NCBI GenBank assembly: GCA_016291085.1
Contig: JAEEVW010000005.1
Span: 1-64,000, forward strand
DNA: 64,000 nucleotides
Source: Prevotella sp.
GTDB lineage: Bacteria > Bacteroidota > Bacteroidia > Bacteroidales > Bacteroidaceae
Direction of reading: 5' to 3'
Of this stretch, positions 52,601 through 61,474 are shown in pieces. Position 1 is the stretch's first letter. Each line of letters opens with the position of its first letter. The position numbers and the translations under genes were made by a program. Below the pieces are notes generated by a model, which was not told where the DNA came from, ran no database searches, and worked only from the letters and a program-made list of their open reading frames with translations.

Positions 52601-53175
52601 TACTCGTCCTCTCCCACAAACTGTCCACTGGGGAAGGTAATGGTGTTGTCAGACAAAGAACCTTTAACCCATGCAGTATTAAACCAATAAGCCAGATTCT
52701 GAATATAGACATCATTGCCTACAAAAGCAATATTAACTGTGGGAATCTTAGAAGTATAATCCAGCCACCCACTACTGCTGTTCACATAGAACTTTCCACC
52801 AGTAGTATAATATGGTGTAACCGAAGCGCCATCGGGCAATGTCACCAAACCACTGGTTCTGTTAGTCCTATTAGACTTAGACTTAGCATAAGCTTGCTGT
52901 GCTGCAAACTTTGGGCTAGTCTTTGCAGGAGCCTGCAAAGCAACAGGTAATACTGGTTTGTTAGCCTTAGCCTTCTGCATGTTCTGCGGAAGAGCAGGCT
53001 TCGCAAACTTGAATGCGCTAGCATTTTCCTGGGTCAACCTTCCAGTACGCATCGCCTGAAGAGCTTGCTGCTTCGGCGTGAGCACACGCTGGGTTGCACT
53101 AGGTTTCTGCGCAAACGCAACGACTGACATCAGTAACAATGCCAGTGTCAAGAGAGTAAAATTCTTAATTCTCAT
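49651..53175 (-). CDS. Large type IX-secreted surface protein with three related beta modules
   Basis: An 1174-residue protein. Signal peptide MRIKNFTLLTLALLLMSVVA, then a basic, Ala/Lys/Pro-rich linker to about residue 105. Three related modules follow, each with a GNDVYIQNL / GNDVYVYGF / GTDVFVQGI strand and WVKGSL, WIKGTL, WIKGTL, then PSGQF/SDQYYG/PTGQYLG. Later come Ig-like repeats with VTINAAQGYK and KGYRFVSAS. The C-terminus YYDLNGRKLNAAPTQKGVYI plus INGKKAVIK is a type IX signal. Function unknown. Its ATG is four bases after the -7 box. Confidence 0.84.
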   Translation of the reverse strand: MRIKNFTLLTLALLLMSVVAFAQKPSATQRVLTPKQQALQAMRTGRLTQENASAFKFAKPALPQNMQKAKANKPVLPVALQAPAKTSPKFAAQQAYAKSKSNRTNRTSGLVTLPDGASVTPYYTTGGKFYVNSSSGWLDYTSKIPTVNIAFVGNDVYIQNLAYWFNTAWVKGSLSDNTITFPSGQFVGEDEYGAEYLIAIDSQTSEFKDAFTFTYDADAGTLTCADLIAESASATEVQVYCYWDAPVFSLGAPEKPETVTPPAGLTTETWTVGRYFYNGEDEIPEEKVLKVGFDGNDVYVYGFSYNTVTEGGWIKGTLSADGKSISFASDQYYGYDDDLNDYYFVGYDWEAGSLVSAVVVAYDAEAGTMTWPENIYIYECASLNYDWYGFFYWIPAMVKGTAPDPLAAPDIVTTEWLFKSQSISEDQETGEYVLSDYNLHVNVGIAGTDVFVQGISEDLPDAWIKGTLDPKTNKVTFPTGQYLGQAGFLFWVFDYYFAGYGENGLEDVVMAYDPEAKTLTMESPTDLLINAAWLLYDPNLILTDVTLQEIADVAATPAQPTITAATLDGNYPNVTINVPDTDAEGNPLLVGKLSYQYYYDVNHTVSPLTLSPSEYMYLYADMTEIPYTFTDDYDIYNYRLYLNMDISTWNKIGIQSIYRGGGEEHKSEIFWYTFVPYPHQVTFVAANDLSIQNGKATVTVNGKKAAVDAEGKLEVPETYTVTITAAKGYRFVSASSTGTTVTLSEDLFSATFEMPTEDVTINYELRAMDGEIIFATEGQYTIQGGQANVLVGDADVTKAVDANGKLIDIAQGLTVTINAAQGYKLASVTASYDAVGASDPIINYVLTDSYGDGWNGAALQIVNATTSEVVNELTLSGASAEGTIELVPEQTYNFVWVPGSYDSECGFVITDANEKEIVSYATATGLSGVIASYTVPAASSIPPVGVDVALAKKGNTASFIMPGPGGRVNVAYELVRLGSPINIPAGAYITYYTDKDILIYDTDCELMTVTGLNGNEVTVTPLNVVAANTPMLIYNSGAEKELWIVPAEETADAPAADEVTVLPAFKGTLTGQTFTEADMAANEYYACNGTSFAWVRGAGTIGANKCWLEFVKDAAPKAPSLAIVYGDGGTTGINTVNAKMETEGQYYDLNGRKLNAAPTQKGVYIINGKKAVIK

Positions 53176-53179
53176 GTCG

Positions 53180-53187
53180 CAAAAATA
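53180..53187 (-). promoter_or_regulatory. Promoter (-7 box) giving a leaderless mRNA for the surface protein
   Basis: Minus strand TATTTTTG, then CGAC, then ATG. No TTTG at the -33 position. Confidence 0.6.
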
Positions 53188-53354
53188 ATTAGTTTAACTT
53201 ATAGTTTTTTTTAATAAATTTTGTCCTTTATCGTGCAAAGGTAGGGAAAAACTATGAAACAGCCAAATAAATCGCAAAAAAAAACACATTCCTACACATT
53301 ATTTATAAATAAAGGAATGATGAATGCGTGCAGAAATGAAAGAAAATACGGGAA

Positions 53355-54761
53355 TTATAAAAGAAAGTCGGTAGAAGCAGACAGGTGCATTTCCTGTTGG
53401 GCTACAGGGTGTCGGAACCAGAGTTCAGCAGCATGAAGCATCAGCCGCTGGCCCTTTTGTCGCTTTCCATAGAGTTCATCACCAACGATGGGACGCCCCA
53501 ACCCGTCAGGATGAGCACAATGGATGCGCAACTGATGCGTGCGTCCCGTCTGGGGCCACAGCGCCACCAGGCAATCCGACAGGAATTCGTAGTCGGTAAC
53601 GGCCCGCTTGCCATGTTCCAAATCGACCAGCTGTCGGGGGCGGTTCATGGGGTCAGGCCTCAGGGGCAGCGAGATGCGACCAGAATGGGTAGGGTTGGTA
53701 GGGGTGTTAGGCTTATTAGGTTCTAGGACGGCCAGGTACTTTTTCTTTACCTGATGTTTCACGAACTGCTCCTGCAGGGCGCGATACACCTCCTGTGTCT
53801 TGGCTGCAATGAGCAGTCCGCTGGTTCCCATATCAAGCCGATGGGCCACAAAGCTGCCCGGATAGCGTTCCTGCATGATGGTTTCCACACTATACTGCCC
53901 TATACGGCCTGGCACAGACAGCAGGCCAGAAGGTTTGTTGACCACCACCAGCCAATCGTCCTCATAGACGACGGGCAGCTCCATCTGCTGAAGGCCAAGC
54001 AGTTCCGGATCGGGGTCTACGTCCAGTCCCTGCAGCATCCACGTCAGAATGGGCTTGCACTTGCCACGACAAGCAGGATAGTAATTCAGATGATGACGCA
54101 ACTCGGTCTTTGTGGTAGCTCCCCACCAGAACTCAGCCATACACAGGGGGTTCAGTCCCTGCTGATAGGCATATTGCAGTAGTTTCGGAGCACAGCAGTC
54201 GCCTGTGCCACCAGGGGGCAGCGGATATTTCTGCAATAACTTAGGGCGGTTATAATACTCCTGCCAGATGTCGACGAGGTCCTTCACCTCACCACGGGCA
54301 TTCAGCAGCTGGTACTGATGAAACAGCCACGTCTGCAGCTCCTGCGAGAGCTGCTTGGAATCTCCATAAAGTCCGGAAATTCCGGATTTTCCGGATTCTT
54401 TAGCCATCCTGGAAATCTCGCGCTCGGTAGTCTTAAAGTGTCCATCGGGCTGTTGGGCGTCGTACACGGGCGGCACAAAGTATTCCCAGTCGTTCCTTCC
54501 TGCCAGCAAGCCGCTGTAAGCGGTCAGGAAACCATAGGATTTCCTAGGATTCCTAGGACTTCCTAGGATGTCTTGCTCTACGACCAAGACTCCAAACATC
54601 TTCCCCTGATCGGCATCTTCGCGAATCTCGGGGTGAGCAGCAATATACGCCTGCACTTCCTTGGCTGCCAACTGGCACAAGGGGTGCGGCTCGTAGCAGA
54701 ACGGATAAGTAAACCGTTCTGGAGCCTCTAAATGACTGTCTAACAGATGCAGATGTTCCAT
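53355..54761 (-). CDS. RluA-family pseudouridine synthase with long N-terminal extension
   Basis: Converts uridine to pseudouridine in rRNA or tRNA. The C-terminal ~220 residues are the catalytic domain: VVNKPSGLLSVPG, the Asp motif VAHRLDMGTSGLLIA and QTGRTHQLRIHCAHPDGLG. The N-terminal ~240 residues are an extension with several Cys (DCCAPKLLQYAY, CRGKCKPI), seen in some Bacteroidota members. Three stretches are repeat-encoded in frame: CCTAGGA array (ILGSPRNPRK), TCCGGA array (SGKSGISG) and a 9-bp CCTAn array (PNKPNTPTNPTH). Start MEHLHLL at 54761. Confidence 0.88.
   Translation of the reverse strand: MEHLHLLDSHLEAPERFTYPFCYEPHPLCQLAAKEVQAYIAAHPEIREDADQGKMFGVLVVEQDILGSPRNPRKSYGFLTAYSGLLAGRNDWEYFVPPVYDAQQPDGHFKTTEREISRMAKESGKSGISGLYGDSKQLSQELQTWLFHQYQLLNARGEVKDLVDIWQEYYNRPKLLQKYPLPPGGTGDCCAPKLLQYAYQQGLNPLCMAEFWWGATTKTELRHHLNYYPACRGKCKPILTWMLQGLDVDPDPELLGLQQMELPVVYEDDWLVVVNKPSGLLSVPGRIGQYSVETIMQERYPGSFVAHRLDMGTSGLLIAAKTQEVYRALQEQFVKHQVKKKYLAVLEPNKPNTPTNPTHSGRISLPLRPDPMNRPRQLVDLEHGKRAVTDYEFLSDCLVALWPQTGRTHQLRIHCAHPDGLGRPIVGDELYGKRQKGQRLMLHAAELWFRHPVAQQEMHLSASTDFLL
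53687..53720 (-). repeat. 9-bp CCTAnnnnn array inside the RluA-family gene
   Basis: Coding strand CCTAATAAG, CCTAACACC, CCTACCAAC, CCTACCCAT: four in-frame 9-bp units. Same design as the spacer upstream of purE. Confidence 0.85.
54372..54395 (-). repeat. TCCGGA array inside the RluA-family gene
   Basis: TCCGGA at 54372, 54381 and 54390, exact 9-bp period, giving Ser-Gly-x repeats. Confidence 0.85.
54543..54568 (-). repeat. CCTAGGA array inside the RluA-family gene
   Basis: CCTAGGA at 54543, 54552 and 54562 (9-10 bp). The same unit is at the ispG stop. Confidence 0.85.
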
Positions 54762-54803
54762 TTTCGACTGCGAAGATACACAAAATTTGCAAACTCCATG
54801 TGA

Positions 54804-56237
<1,434 letters not shown>

Positions 56238-56260
56238 TCCACAGATTACTGATTCATAAA

Positions 56261-56297
56261 AGGAGGCTGTTCCGATGGGAACAGCCTCCTGTCTTTT
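56261..56297. terminator. Terminator of eno
   Basis: AGGAGGCTGTTCC, loop GATG, GGAACAGCCTCCT (13 bp), followed by GTCTTTTT. AAAA precedes the stem, so it may act in both directions. Confidence 0.92.
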
Positions 56298-56329
56298 TAT
56301 CCGTTTCACCAACACGGGCTGACGCTCTC

Positions 56330-56395
56330 AGTCCGACGGCTTCGGACTCCCAGTCCGACGGCCTCGGACTCGCAGTCCGAAGGCGTCGGACTACG
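56330..56395. repeat. Three 22-bp hairpin repeats between eno and the M6 protease gene
   Basis: AGTCCGA at 56330, 56352 and 56374, exactly 22 bases apart. Each unit is a small hairpin (AGTCCGA, five bases, TCGGACT). Lies after the eno terminator and before the stop of the convergent gene. Confidence 0.85.
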
Positions 56396-56402
56396 AGCCC
56401 CA

Positions 56403-59400
56403 CTACTTCACTACAATGGTACGTCCTTTGTAAATGTAGAGACCCTTGGCGGGTTTGTCGACGCGGACACCCTGAATGGTGTACCATTTGCCATCTTTAG
56501 ACGTTTCGCCAGTCAGTGTTGAGATGCCTGTATCCTGGGCCACGTAAACATTAAGGAATGTCATACAGCGGTCGTAGTAGTCATCACCACCAAAGAAAGC
56601 AGTAATAGTCACATCACCAGCTTTGTCGCCCAGCGTGACAACGCCTTGCTCATCAACAGTTGCCATCGTCTCGTCGCCAGACCAATAGACAAGAGGCAAC
56701 TGGTTTGGATTGTGCATTTCGGGGATTTGGAACGTCTTGACGCTGAGCATCACCTGTATGTCAGATTCCTTAAACCACAGTTCAGGAACCGCCTTCTCGA
56801 CAATCACCTCATAAGAAGCGACATCAGGAGCATACATCTCATTGCCGTCAAAGACAGCACTGATCATGGCGGAACCCGACTTGCCAATGGTGACAGCACC
56901 TGTTTCGGGGTCTACTGCTGCCACTTCGGGATTACTGCTTTCGTAAACCACTGGCACGTCAAATTGGTTGTTCAGCGTTGGAGACTTGAAAACAGGATCT
57001 TTTGCAACAGCAGAGAAACTGGTCTCTTCAAAACTCAACAACGCCTTGTAGCGTCCGACTTTCAGCGTATAGGAGGCTTTTCCTGCAGCATACTCATCAT
57101 TACCTTTAAAGACAGCCATAATCTCTGTAACGCCCTCGACACCAGTCAACGTGATAACACCTGTCGATTCATCGATGGTGGCAATCTCTGTCTTGCTCGA
57201 CGAATAGACAACGGGCAAATTGTAAGGATTGTTCAATACGGGCAGTTCATAACCCGGGCCAAACAACTCGGGCCGGACCATCGTCGTCGATACGGGGAAT
57301 GACAAATCAGGACTGTGCTTCTCGGGTTTCATCAGCACGATATCGTCCAGACGGGCATTCTGAGATGTTTCATTGGCGAACGTCAGTTGCAGTGTCGACG
57401 TGTTATCGGGAACATTCACTATATAATTATAGGTCTTTCCGGAATGACTGTCAGAAGTGATGCAGACACCCTCTGTCTCAGAAGTAACCGTCAGCGATTT
57501 GTTACTCTTGAACGAAAGCTTGCATTCACCGGAAACCATGCCTATGGCAATATTTGCTGTCAGCGAGTTGACGTTGCGACTCTTATTGGGAACCAACACC
57601 TCAGGAGCCGTTCCACCTGCCAACTTCTCGTTATAGATGACAGCATATTCGCCTCCATCACCCGAATAACATGCATTTTCATTGACGACATCCTCAACAG
57701 GGAAATTTGCTGCAGCACCCGTGAAATCTTCCTTCCAAACATAGTCAACTGAAAGATCGGTAGGTGTCACACTGGCGAAGCGATACTTTGCCTCTCCCAC
57801 CCAACTCTCATCATCTGCTGAGACAGCCATTGCCTTGATGGTCACATTAGTGCCAATAGTCAGTGGTTCGGTATATACCGTGCTGGCTGTGGTAGGATCG
57901 CTGCCGTCCATCGTATAATAGATGGTTGCACCTTCAGTAGCACATGTGATGCTGACAGTCTGAGGTTCGACATACACGCCACCCTTAGGTGAGAATTCTG
58001 GTGTCATGACGGTGCTGGTACCCAAGAAATCGAACGAAATGGTGCCATCCGCATTCTTGACGATGTTCTTGACACCTTTGTGCAACAACTTCATGCCATC
58101 CAAATTCTTATTATAAAGCTCTGCAGCAGGACTGGACGTATCAAAAAAAGTGTCATTGCCATTCATATTAGGATAGATGTCGTTACCAAGCTGAGTGGGA
58201 TAGCGGTTAGCGCCATAACCCGTGAAGTTATAACTGCCGTCAGAAGGTATCCAAGTCATTCGCTGATGGTTGGGATCATCGTTGGGCTGGTTCATCGACC
58301 AAATATAGGCATTATAATCCACATGAATAATGAGCAGGCCACTGCCAGGCAGGCTCTGGTCCCACCCAGACAATGTGCGGTTTTCCAACAAGAAATACTC
58401 ATCGCGATGTCCGTCGTTGTACATCACATAGAATTCGCCGCCATCCTGCAAGCCTTTCATGTTTTCTACTTTCGCCTTGCCTTTGTTCAGTTCTATAGGC
58501 AGCTTCCAGCCTGCCATCCAGCGCTCATAGCTGGTATAACCTGCCGGGCGGAAACCATAGCCGTTATACGAACCACCACTCATCAAGTCCCAGTTATCCA
58601 TTCCCTGACCACCAGAATAGTCGATATCATAAAAGTCGGGATAGCCCAAGCAGTGACTGAATTCATGACACATGGTACCAATACCCTCAATCTGTCCATT
58701 AGCCATCAGCTCACTGCCACAGGCATAGGTGTTGACCTTCAGACCATTGCCGACGGTCACCATTCCCTCTCCACTATCTGACAAAGACCAGGCATGAGGC
58801 CAGATGGTATTGGTAGCGCCACCGTCAGCCTCGCCTTTACCGGCATAGACGAAATATACCTGATCTACATAGCCGTCACCGTCCCAGTCGTACTGGCTCC
58901 AGTTCTCCACCTGGTCTTTCACCAACTCGACAGCCTCATGGGCCATTTCTGCCGGGTGCTTGTCATTACCTTGGAAATCGTTACTACCATAATAAGATTG
59001 CGTTTTAGACACGGTAACTGGTCCCACGATATCGAAGGTCAGCTGAAACTGGCCTTCGCTTTGGGCATTGAAGTAGTCATACATAGACCCCACGAAATTA
59101 CCCTCATTAAAATTCTGCTCATTGGCAATGCGTACGTAAAGGGCACTGTCGTTGCTGGCCTGGAACGAGACATTCGAGAAATTAACCAAGATGACCAGGC
59201 CCTTTTTCTGTCCGAAATAGGAACCTACTTCACCGATGCGACGGCTTTGCAACCGCTGGGCACGGCGCGCATTGGCTGCAGCACGGCGAGTCTTCGCGTG
59301 CTGTTTCACAGCCTCGGCATCCACCTCCGTGAAATAATCATGGCCGTCGATTTGTTGATAAGACTTGCCGTTGTCTGCCATCCAAAAGTGACCATATTCG

Positions 59401-59540
59401 TCACCAACCAGACGGGCATTGACAATGGTTCCGTCACTCAATGTAATCGCTCCTGTCACGTTGCGCTTGGCAGGAACGGCCAGTATTGAGATACTTGTCA
59501 GTATCCACAATAAAACCATATAGTATCTTTTCATCTGCAT
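56403..59540 (-). CDS. M6-family metalloprotease with Ig-like repeats and type IX sorting signal
   Basis: About 1045 residues. Signal peptide (MKRYYMVLLWILTSISILAV), a propeptide-like region, then the zinc protease domain with CHEFSHCLGYPDFYD near residue 292 (HExxHxxGxxD) and WDLMSGGSYNG. After about residue 500 come a chitobiase-C-terminal-like module (VSITCATEGATIYYTMDGSD), a beta-sandwich, and three Big-type repeats (PVVYSSSKTEIATID, PVVYESSNPEVAAVD, PLVYWSGDETMATVD). End WYTIQGVRVDKPAKGLYIYK, GRTIVVK. It should act as a surface or secreted protease, like immune inhibitor A relatives. Starts at 59534 or 59540. Confidence 0.9.
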   Translation of the reverse strand: MQMKRYYMVLLWILTSISILAVPAKRNVTGAITLSDGTIVNARLVGDEYGHFWMADNGKSYQQIDGHDYFTEVDAEAVKQHAKTRRAAANARRAQRLQSRRIGEVGSYFGQKKGLVILVNFSNVSFQASNDSALYVRIANEQNFNEGNFVGSMYDYFNAQSEGQFQLTFDIVGPVTVSKTQSYYGSNDFQGNDKHPAEMAHEAVELVKDQVENWSQYDWDGDGYVDQVYFVYAGKGEADGGATNTIWPHAWSLSDSGEGMVTVGNGLKVNTYACGSELMANGQIEGIGTMCHEFSHCLGYPDFYDIDYSGGQGMDNWDLMSGGSYNGYGFRPAGYTSYERWMAGWKLPIELNKGKAKVENMKGLQDGGEFYVMYNDGHRDEYFLLENRTLSGWDQSLPGSGLLIIHVDYNAYIWSMNQPNDDPNHQRMTWIPSDGSYNFTGYGANRYPTQLGNDIYPNMNGNDTFFDTSSPAAELYNKNLDGMKLLHKGVKNIVKNADGTISFDFLGTSTVMTPEFSPKGGVYVEPQTVSITCATEGATIYYTMDGSDPTTASTVYTEPLTIGTNVTIKAMAVSADDESWVGEAKYRFASVTPTDLSVDYVWKEDFTGAAANFPVEDVVNENACYSGDGGEYAVIYNEKLAGGTAPEVLVPNKSRNVNSLTANIAIGMVSGECKLSFKSNKSLTVTSETEGVCITSDSHSGKTYNYIVNVPDNTSTLQLTFANETSQNARLDDIVLMKPEKHSPDLSFPVSTTMVRPELFGPGYELPVLNNPYNLPVVYSSSKTEIATIDESTGVITLTGVEGVTEIMAVFKGNDEYAAGKASYTLKVGRYKALLSFEETSFSAVAKDPVFKSPTLNNQFDVPVVYESSNPEVAAVDPETGAVTIGKSGSAMISAVFDGNEMYAPDVASYEVIVEKAVPELWFKESDIQVMLSVKTFQIPEMHNPNQLPLVYWSGDETMATVDEQGVVTLGDKAGDVTITAFFGGDDYYDRCMTFLNVYVAQDTGISTLTGETSKDGKWYTIQGVRVDKPAKGLYIYKGRTIVVK

Positions 59541-59571
59541 CACTATTAAGAATATAAGTTTGACGAGCGTG

Positions 59572-59579
59572 CAAAGGTA
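59572..59579 (-). promoter_or_regulatory. Promoter (-7 box) of the M6 protease gene
   Basis: Minus strand TACCTTTG, about 32 bases before the start. Confidence 0.65.
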
Positions 59580-59715
59580 GCTAAAAAAGGGAAATATACC
59601 AAACAATTGTATAAAAAATGCAATAATAGTACACTCTTTACCCGCCAAAAATTATTATTTTTATGTATTTTTGCAATTTTTTAGGAAAAATGTTGCATAA
59701 TTGCAAAATAATTCG

Positions 59716-59723
59716 TAACTTCG
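59716..59723 (+). promoter_or_regulatory. Promoter (-7 box) of the OmpA-family gene
   Basis: TAACTTCG, one base off consensus, as in the thiamine operon. Leader about 45 bases. Confidence 0.55.
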
Positions 59724-59772
59724 CACCCTAAACAGCTAGTATTCAATGTATTCAACTTAATATTAAGTAATT

Positions 59773-60900
59773 ATGAAAATGAAGAAAGTAATTTTAGTAG
59801 CTATTCTTGCCTTAGTAGGTATGAATGCTATGGCACAGCGCCAGGAGAAGGTCGTTGACCGTATCGACCAGCGCACCGTGCAGGAGTTAGATCACGTGGA
59901 TGTAAACACGCTGTTCAAGCCTTACTGGTATCTTGATTTGCAGGGTGGTGCTCAGTGGACCATCGGTGAAGCCAAGTTCAAGGATCTGCTGTCACCCAAC
60001 GTACAGCTGGGTATCGGCTACCAGTTCTCAAAGGTTGTTGGTGCCCGTCTGGCATTCAACGGCTGGCAGTCTAAGGGTGGTTTCGACAACCGTGAGATCA
60101 TGAATTTCAAGTGGAAGTATATTGCTGGTGGTCTCGACCTGACCTTCAACCTGTCTAACCTGGTTGCTGGCTGGAACCCCAAGCGTCTGTTCAACCTGTC
60201 ACTCTTCGTTGGTGGTGGTGCAAACTATGAGTTCGACAACGACGAGGCTAAGGCACTGGCTGCTCAGGGCTATAACATGCAGTATCTGTGGGATGACAAG
60301 GAGATTCGTCCTTATGGCCGCGTAGGTCTGCAGGCTATGTTCCGTCTGAGCGACGCTGTGAACCTGTTGTTCGAGGGTAACGCCAATGGTCTGAGCGACA
60401 AGTACAACTCTAAGTATGGTGACAACATCGACAAGTACGTGAATGCACTTGTTGGTCTGCGCATCAACCTGGGTAAGACCTATCGTGAGGAGTCTCATGA
60501 GGTTTACCGCGACGTGATTGTTTACGATACTATCTACAAGTATGTGACCATCGAGGAGCCCAAACCCGTTAAGATTGAGCCCATCCGCCGCGATGTATTC
60601 TTCATCATCAACAAGTACGACATTCAGGATACCGAGGTTGACAAGATTGCCGACGTTGCTGCATACCTGAAGAAGTATCCCAATGCAAAGGTGAACGTAG
60701 TAGGTTATGCTGACGCTGGTACTGGTAACGACAAGATCAACGACCGTCTGGCTAAGCAGCGTGCTGACATCGTAGTGAAGGAACTTATCGAGAAGTATGA
60801 AATCGCTGCAGAGCGCATCACCTACGACTCTAAGGGTGCACACGAGCAGCCGTTCGAAGAGAACGACAAGAACCGTGTATCTATCATGATTGCTGAATAA
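59773..60900 (+). CDS. OmpA-family outer membrane protein
   Basis: A 375-residue protein: signal peptide MKMKKVILVAILALVGMNAM, an N-terminal beta-barrel (DLQGGAQWTIGE, LFVGGGANYEF) and a C-terminal OmpA domain that binds peptidoglycan (VVGYADAGTGNDKIND, RLAKQRADIVVKELIEKY, DKNRVSIMIAE). It links outer membrane and cell wall. Regular codon use with few rare codons suggests an abundant protein. Own promoter and strong terminator. Confidence 0.93.
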   Translation: MKMKKVILVAILALVGMNAMAQRQEKVVDRIDQRTVQELDHVDVNTLFKPYWYLDLQGGAQWTIGEAKFKDLLSPNVQLGIGYQFSKVVGARLAFNGWQSKGGFDNREIMNFKWKYIAGGLDLTFNLSNLVAGWNPKRLFNLSLFVGGGANYEFDNDEAKALAAQGYNMQYLWDDKEIRPYGRVGLQAMFRLSDAVNLLFEGNANGLSDKYNSKYGDNIDKYVNALVGLRINLGKTYREESHEVYRDVIVYDTIYKYVTIEEPKPVKIEPIRRDVFFIINKYDIQDTEVDKIADVAAYLKKYPNAKVNVVGYADAGTGNDKINDRLAKQRADIVVKELIEKYEIAAERITYDSKGAHEQPFEENDKNRVSIMIAE

Positions 60901-60921
60901 TCATTCACAGTTCATAAAACA

Positions 60922-60960
60922 AACGAGGGGCTGCTCAATCGATGAGCAGCCCCTCGTTAT
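60922..60960. terminator. Bidirectional terminator after the OmpA gene
   Basis: AACGAGGGGCTGCTCA, loop ATCGA, complement: perfect 16-bp stem, followed by TATTTCTT. It lies between convergent genes and may serve both. Confidence 0.88.
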
Positions 60961-60982
60961 TTCTTATTGGAGAAGAGCGAAA

Positions 60983-61411
60983 TTACTCCCTCGTTCCTGT
61001 TAGTTCCACCTCGATGGAACCGCCATTGCTATGAACCATCACAGAGCGGACAAAGTCACCAGAAGGAACCGCACCTATATTCAGAAACACTTTCAGACGT
61101 CCGCCATGTCCTGGACGAATGGGACGCTCAGGATATTCTGCACGGATACAACTGCAGAATGGCTCTATGCTATCGATTACCAAAGGCTCACTACCATCGT
61201 TAATCATCAACACATCGCGCTGTATCATGCCCTCTTCCAGGCTCACCAATCCCAACTCCCATACAGGTTGTGGAATGACCAGATGTGCAGGACCTTCCTT
61301 AGGTTCCACAATACGTCCCTTATCCTTACAGCCAGTCATACCCATAGCCAACAGACATCCAGCCAACAATAACCATGCCCTACGGCAACTTTTCTGTTTC
61401 GTCATGATCAT
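60983..61411 (-). CDS. DUF1573 lipoprotein
   Basis: A 142-residue lipoprotein. The signal RRAWLLLAGCLLAMGMTGCK has a lipobox ending at Cys28. The domain (VLMINDGSEPLVIDSIEPFC, SCIRAEYPERPIRPG) is DUF1573, an Ig-like fold of unknown role common in Bacteroidota, often with a CxC pair as here (FCSC). Either of two ATGs two codons apart may start it. Follows the large secreted gene after a hairpin. Confidence 0.82.
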   Translation of the reverse strand: MIMTKQKSCRRAWLLLAGCLLAMGMTGCKDKGRIVEPKEGPAHLVIPQPVWELGLVSLEEGMIQRDVLMINDGSEPLVIDSIEPFCSCIRAEYPERPIRPGHGGRLKVFLNIGAVPSGDFVRSVMVHSNGGSIEVELTGTRE

Positions 61412-61428
61412 ACCTATTGATATAAATA

Positions 61429-61455
61429 GGTGGCGACACCTTAAGCATCGCCACC
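61429..61455 (-). terminator. Hairpin between the last secreted gene and the DUF1573 gene
   Basis: GGTGGCGA (61429-61436) and TCGCCACC (61448-61455) form an 8-bp stem with an 11-base loop; on the minus strand it is followed by TATTTATATC, a weak T-tract. A second stem, ACCTATT/AATAGGT (61412-61431), overlaps it right before the DUF1573 ATG. The two are mutually exclusive in part, so the pair could also act as a small switch. Confidence 0.5.
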
Positions 61456-61474
61456 CACATAGTTATACTCTTTA

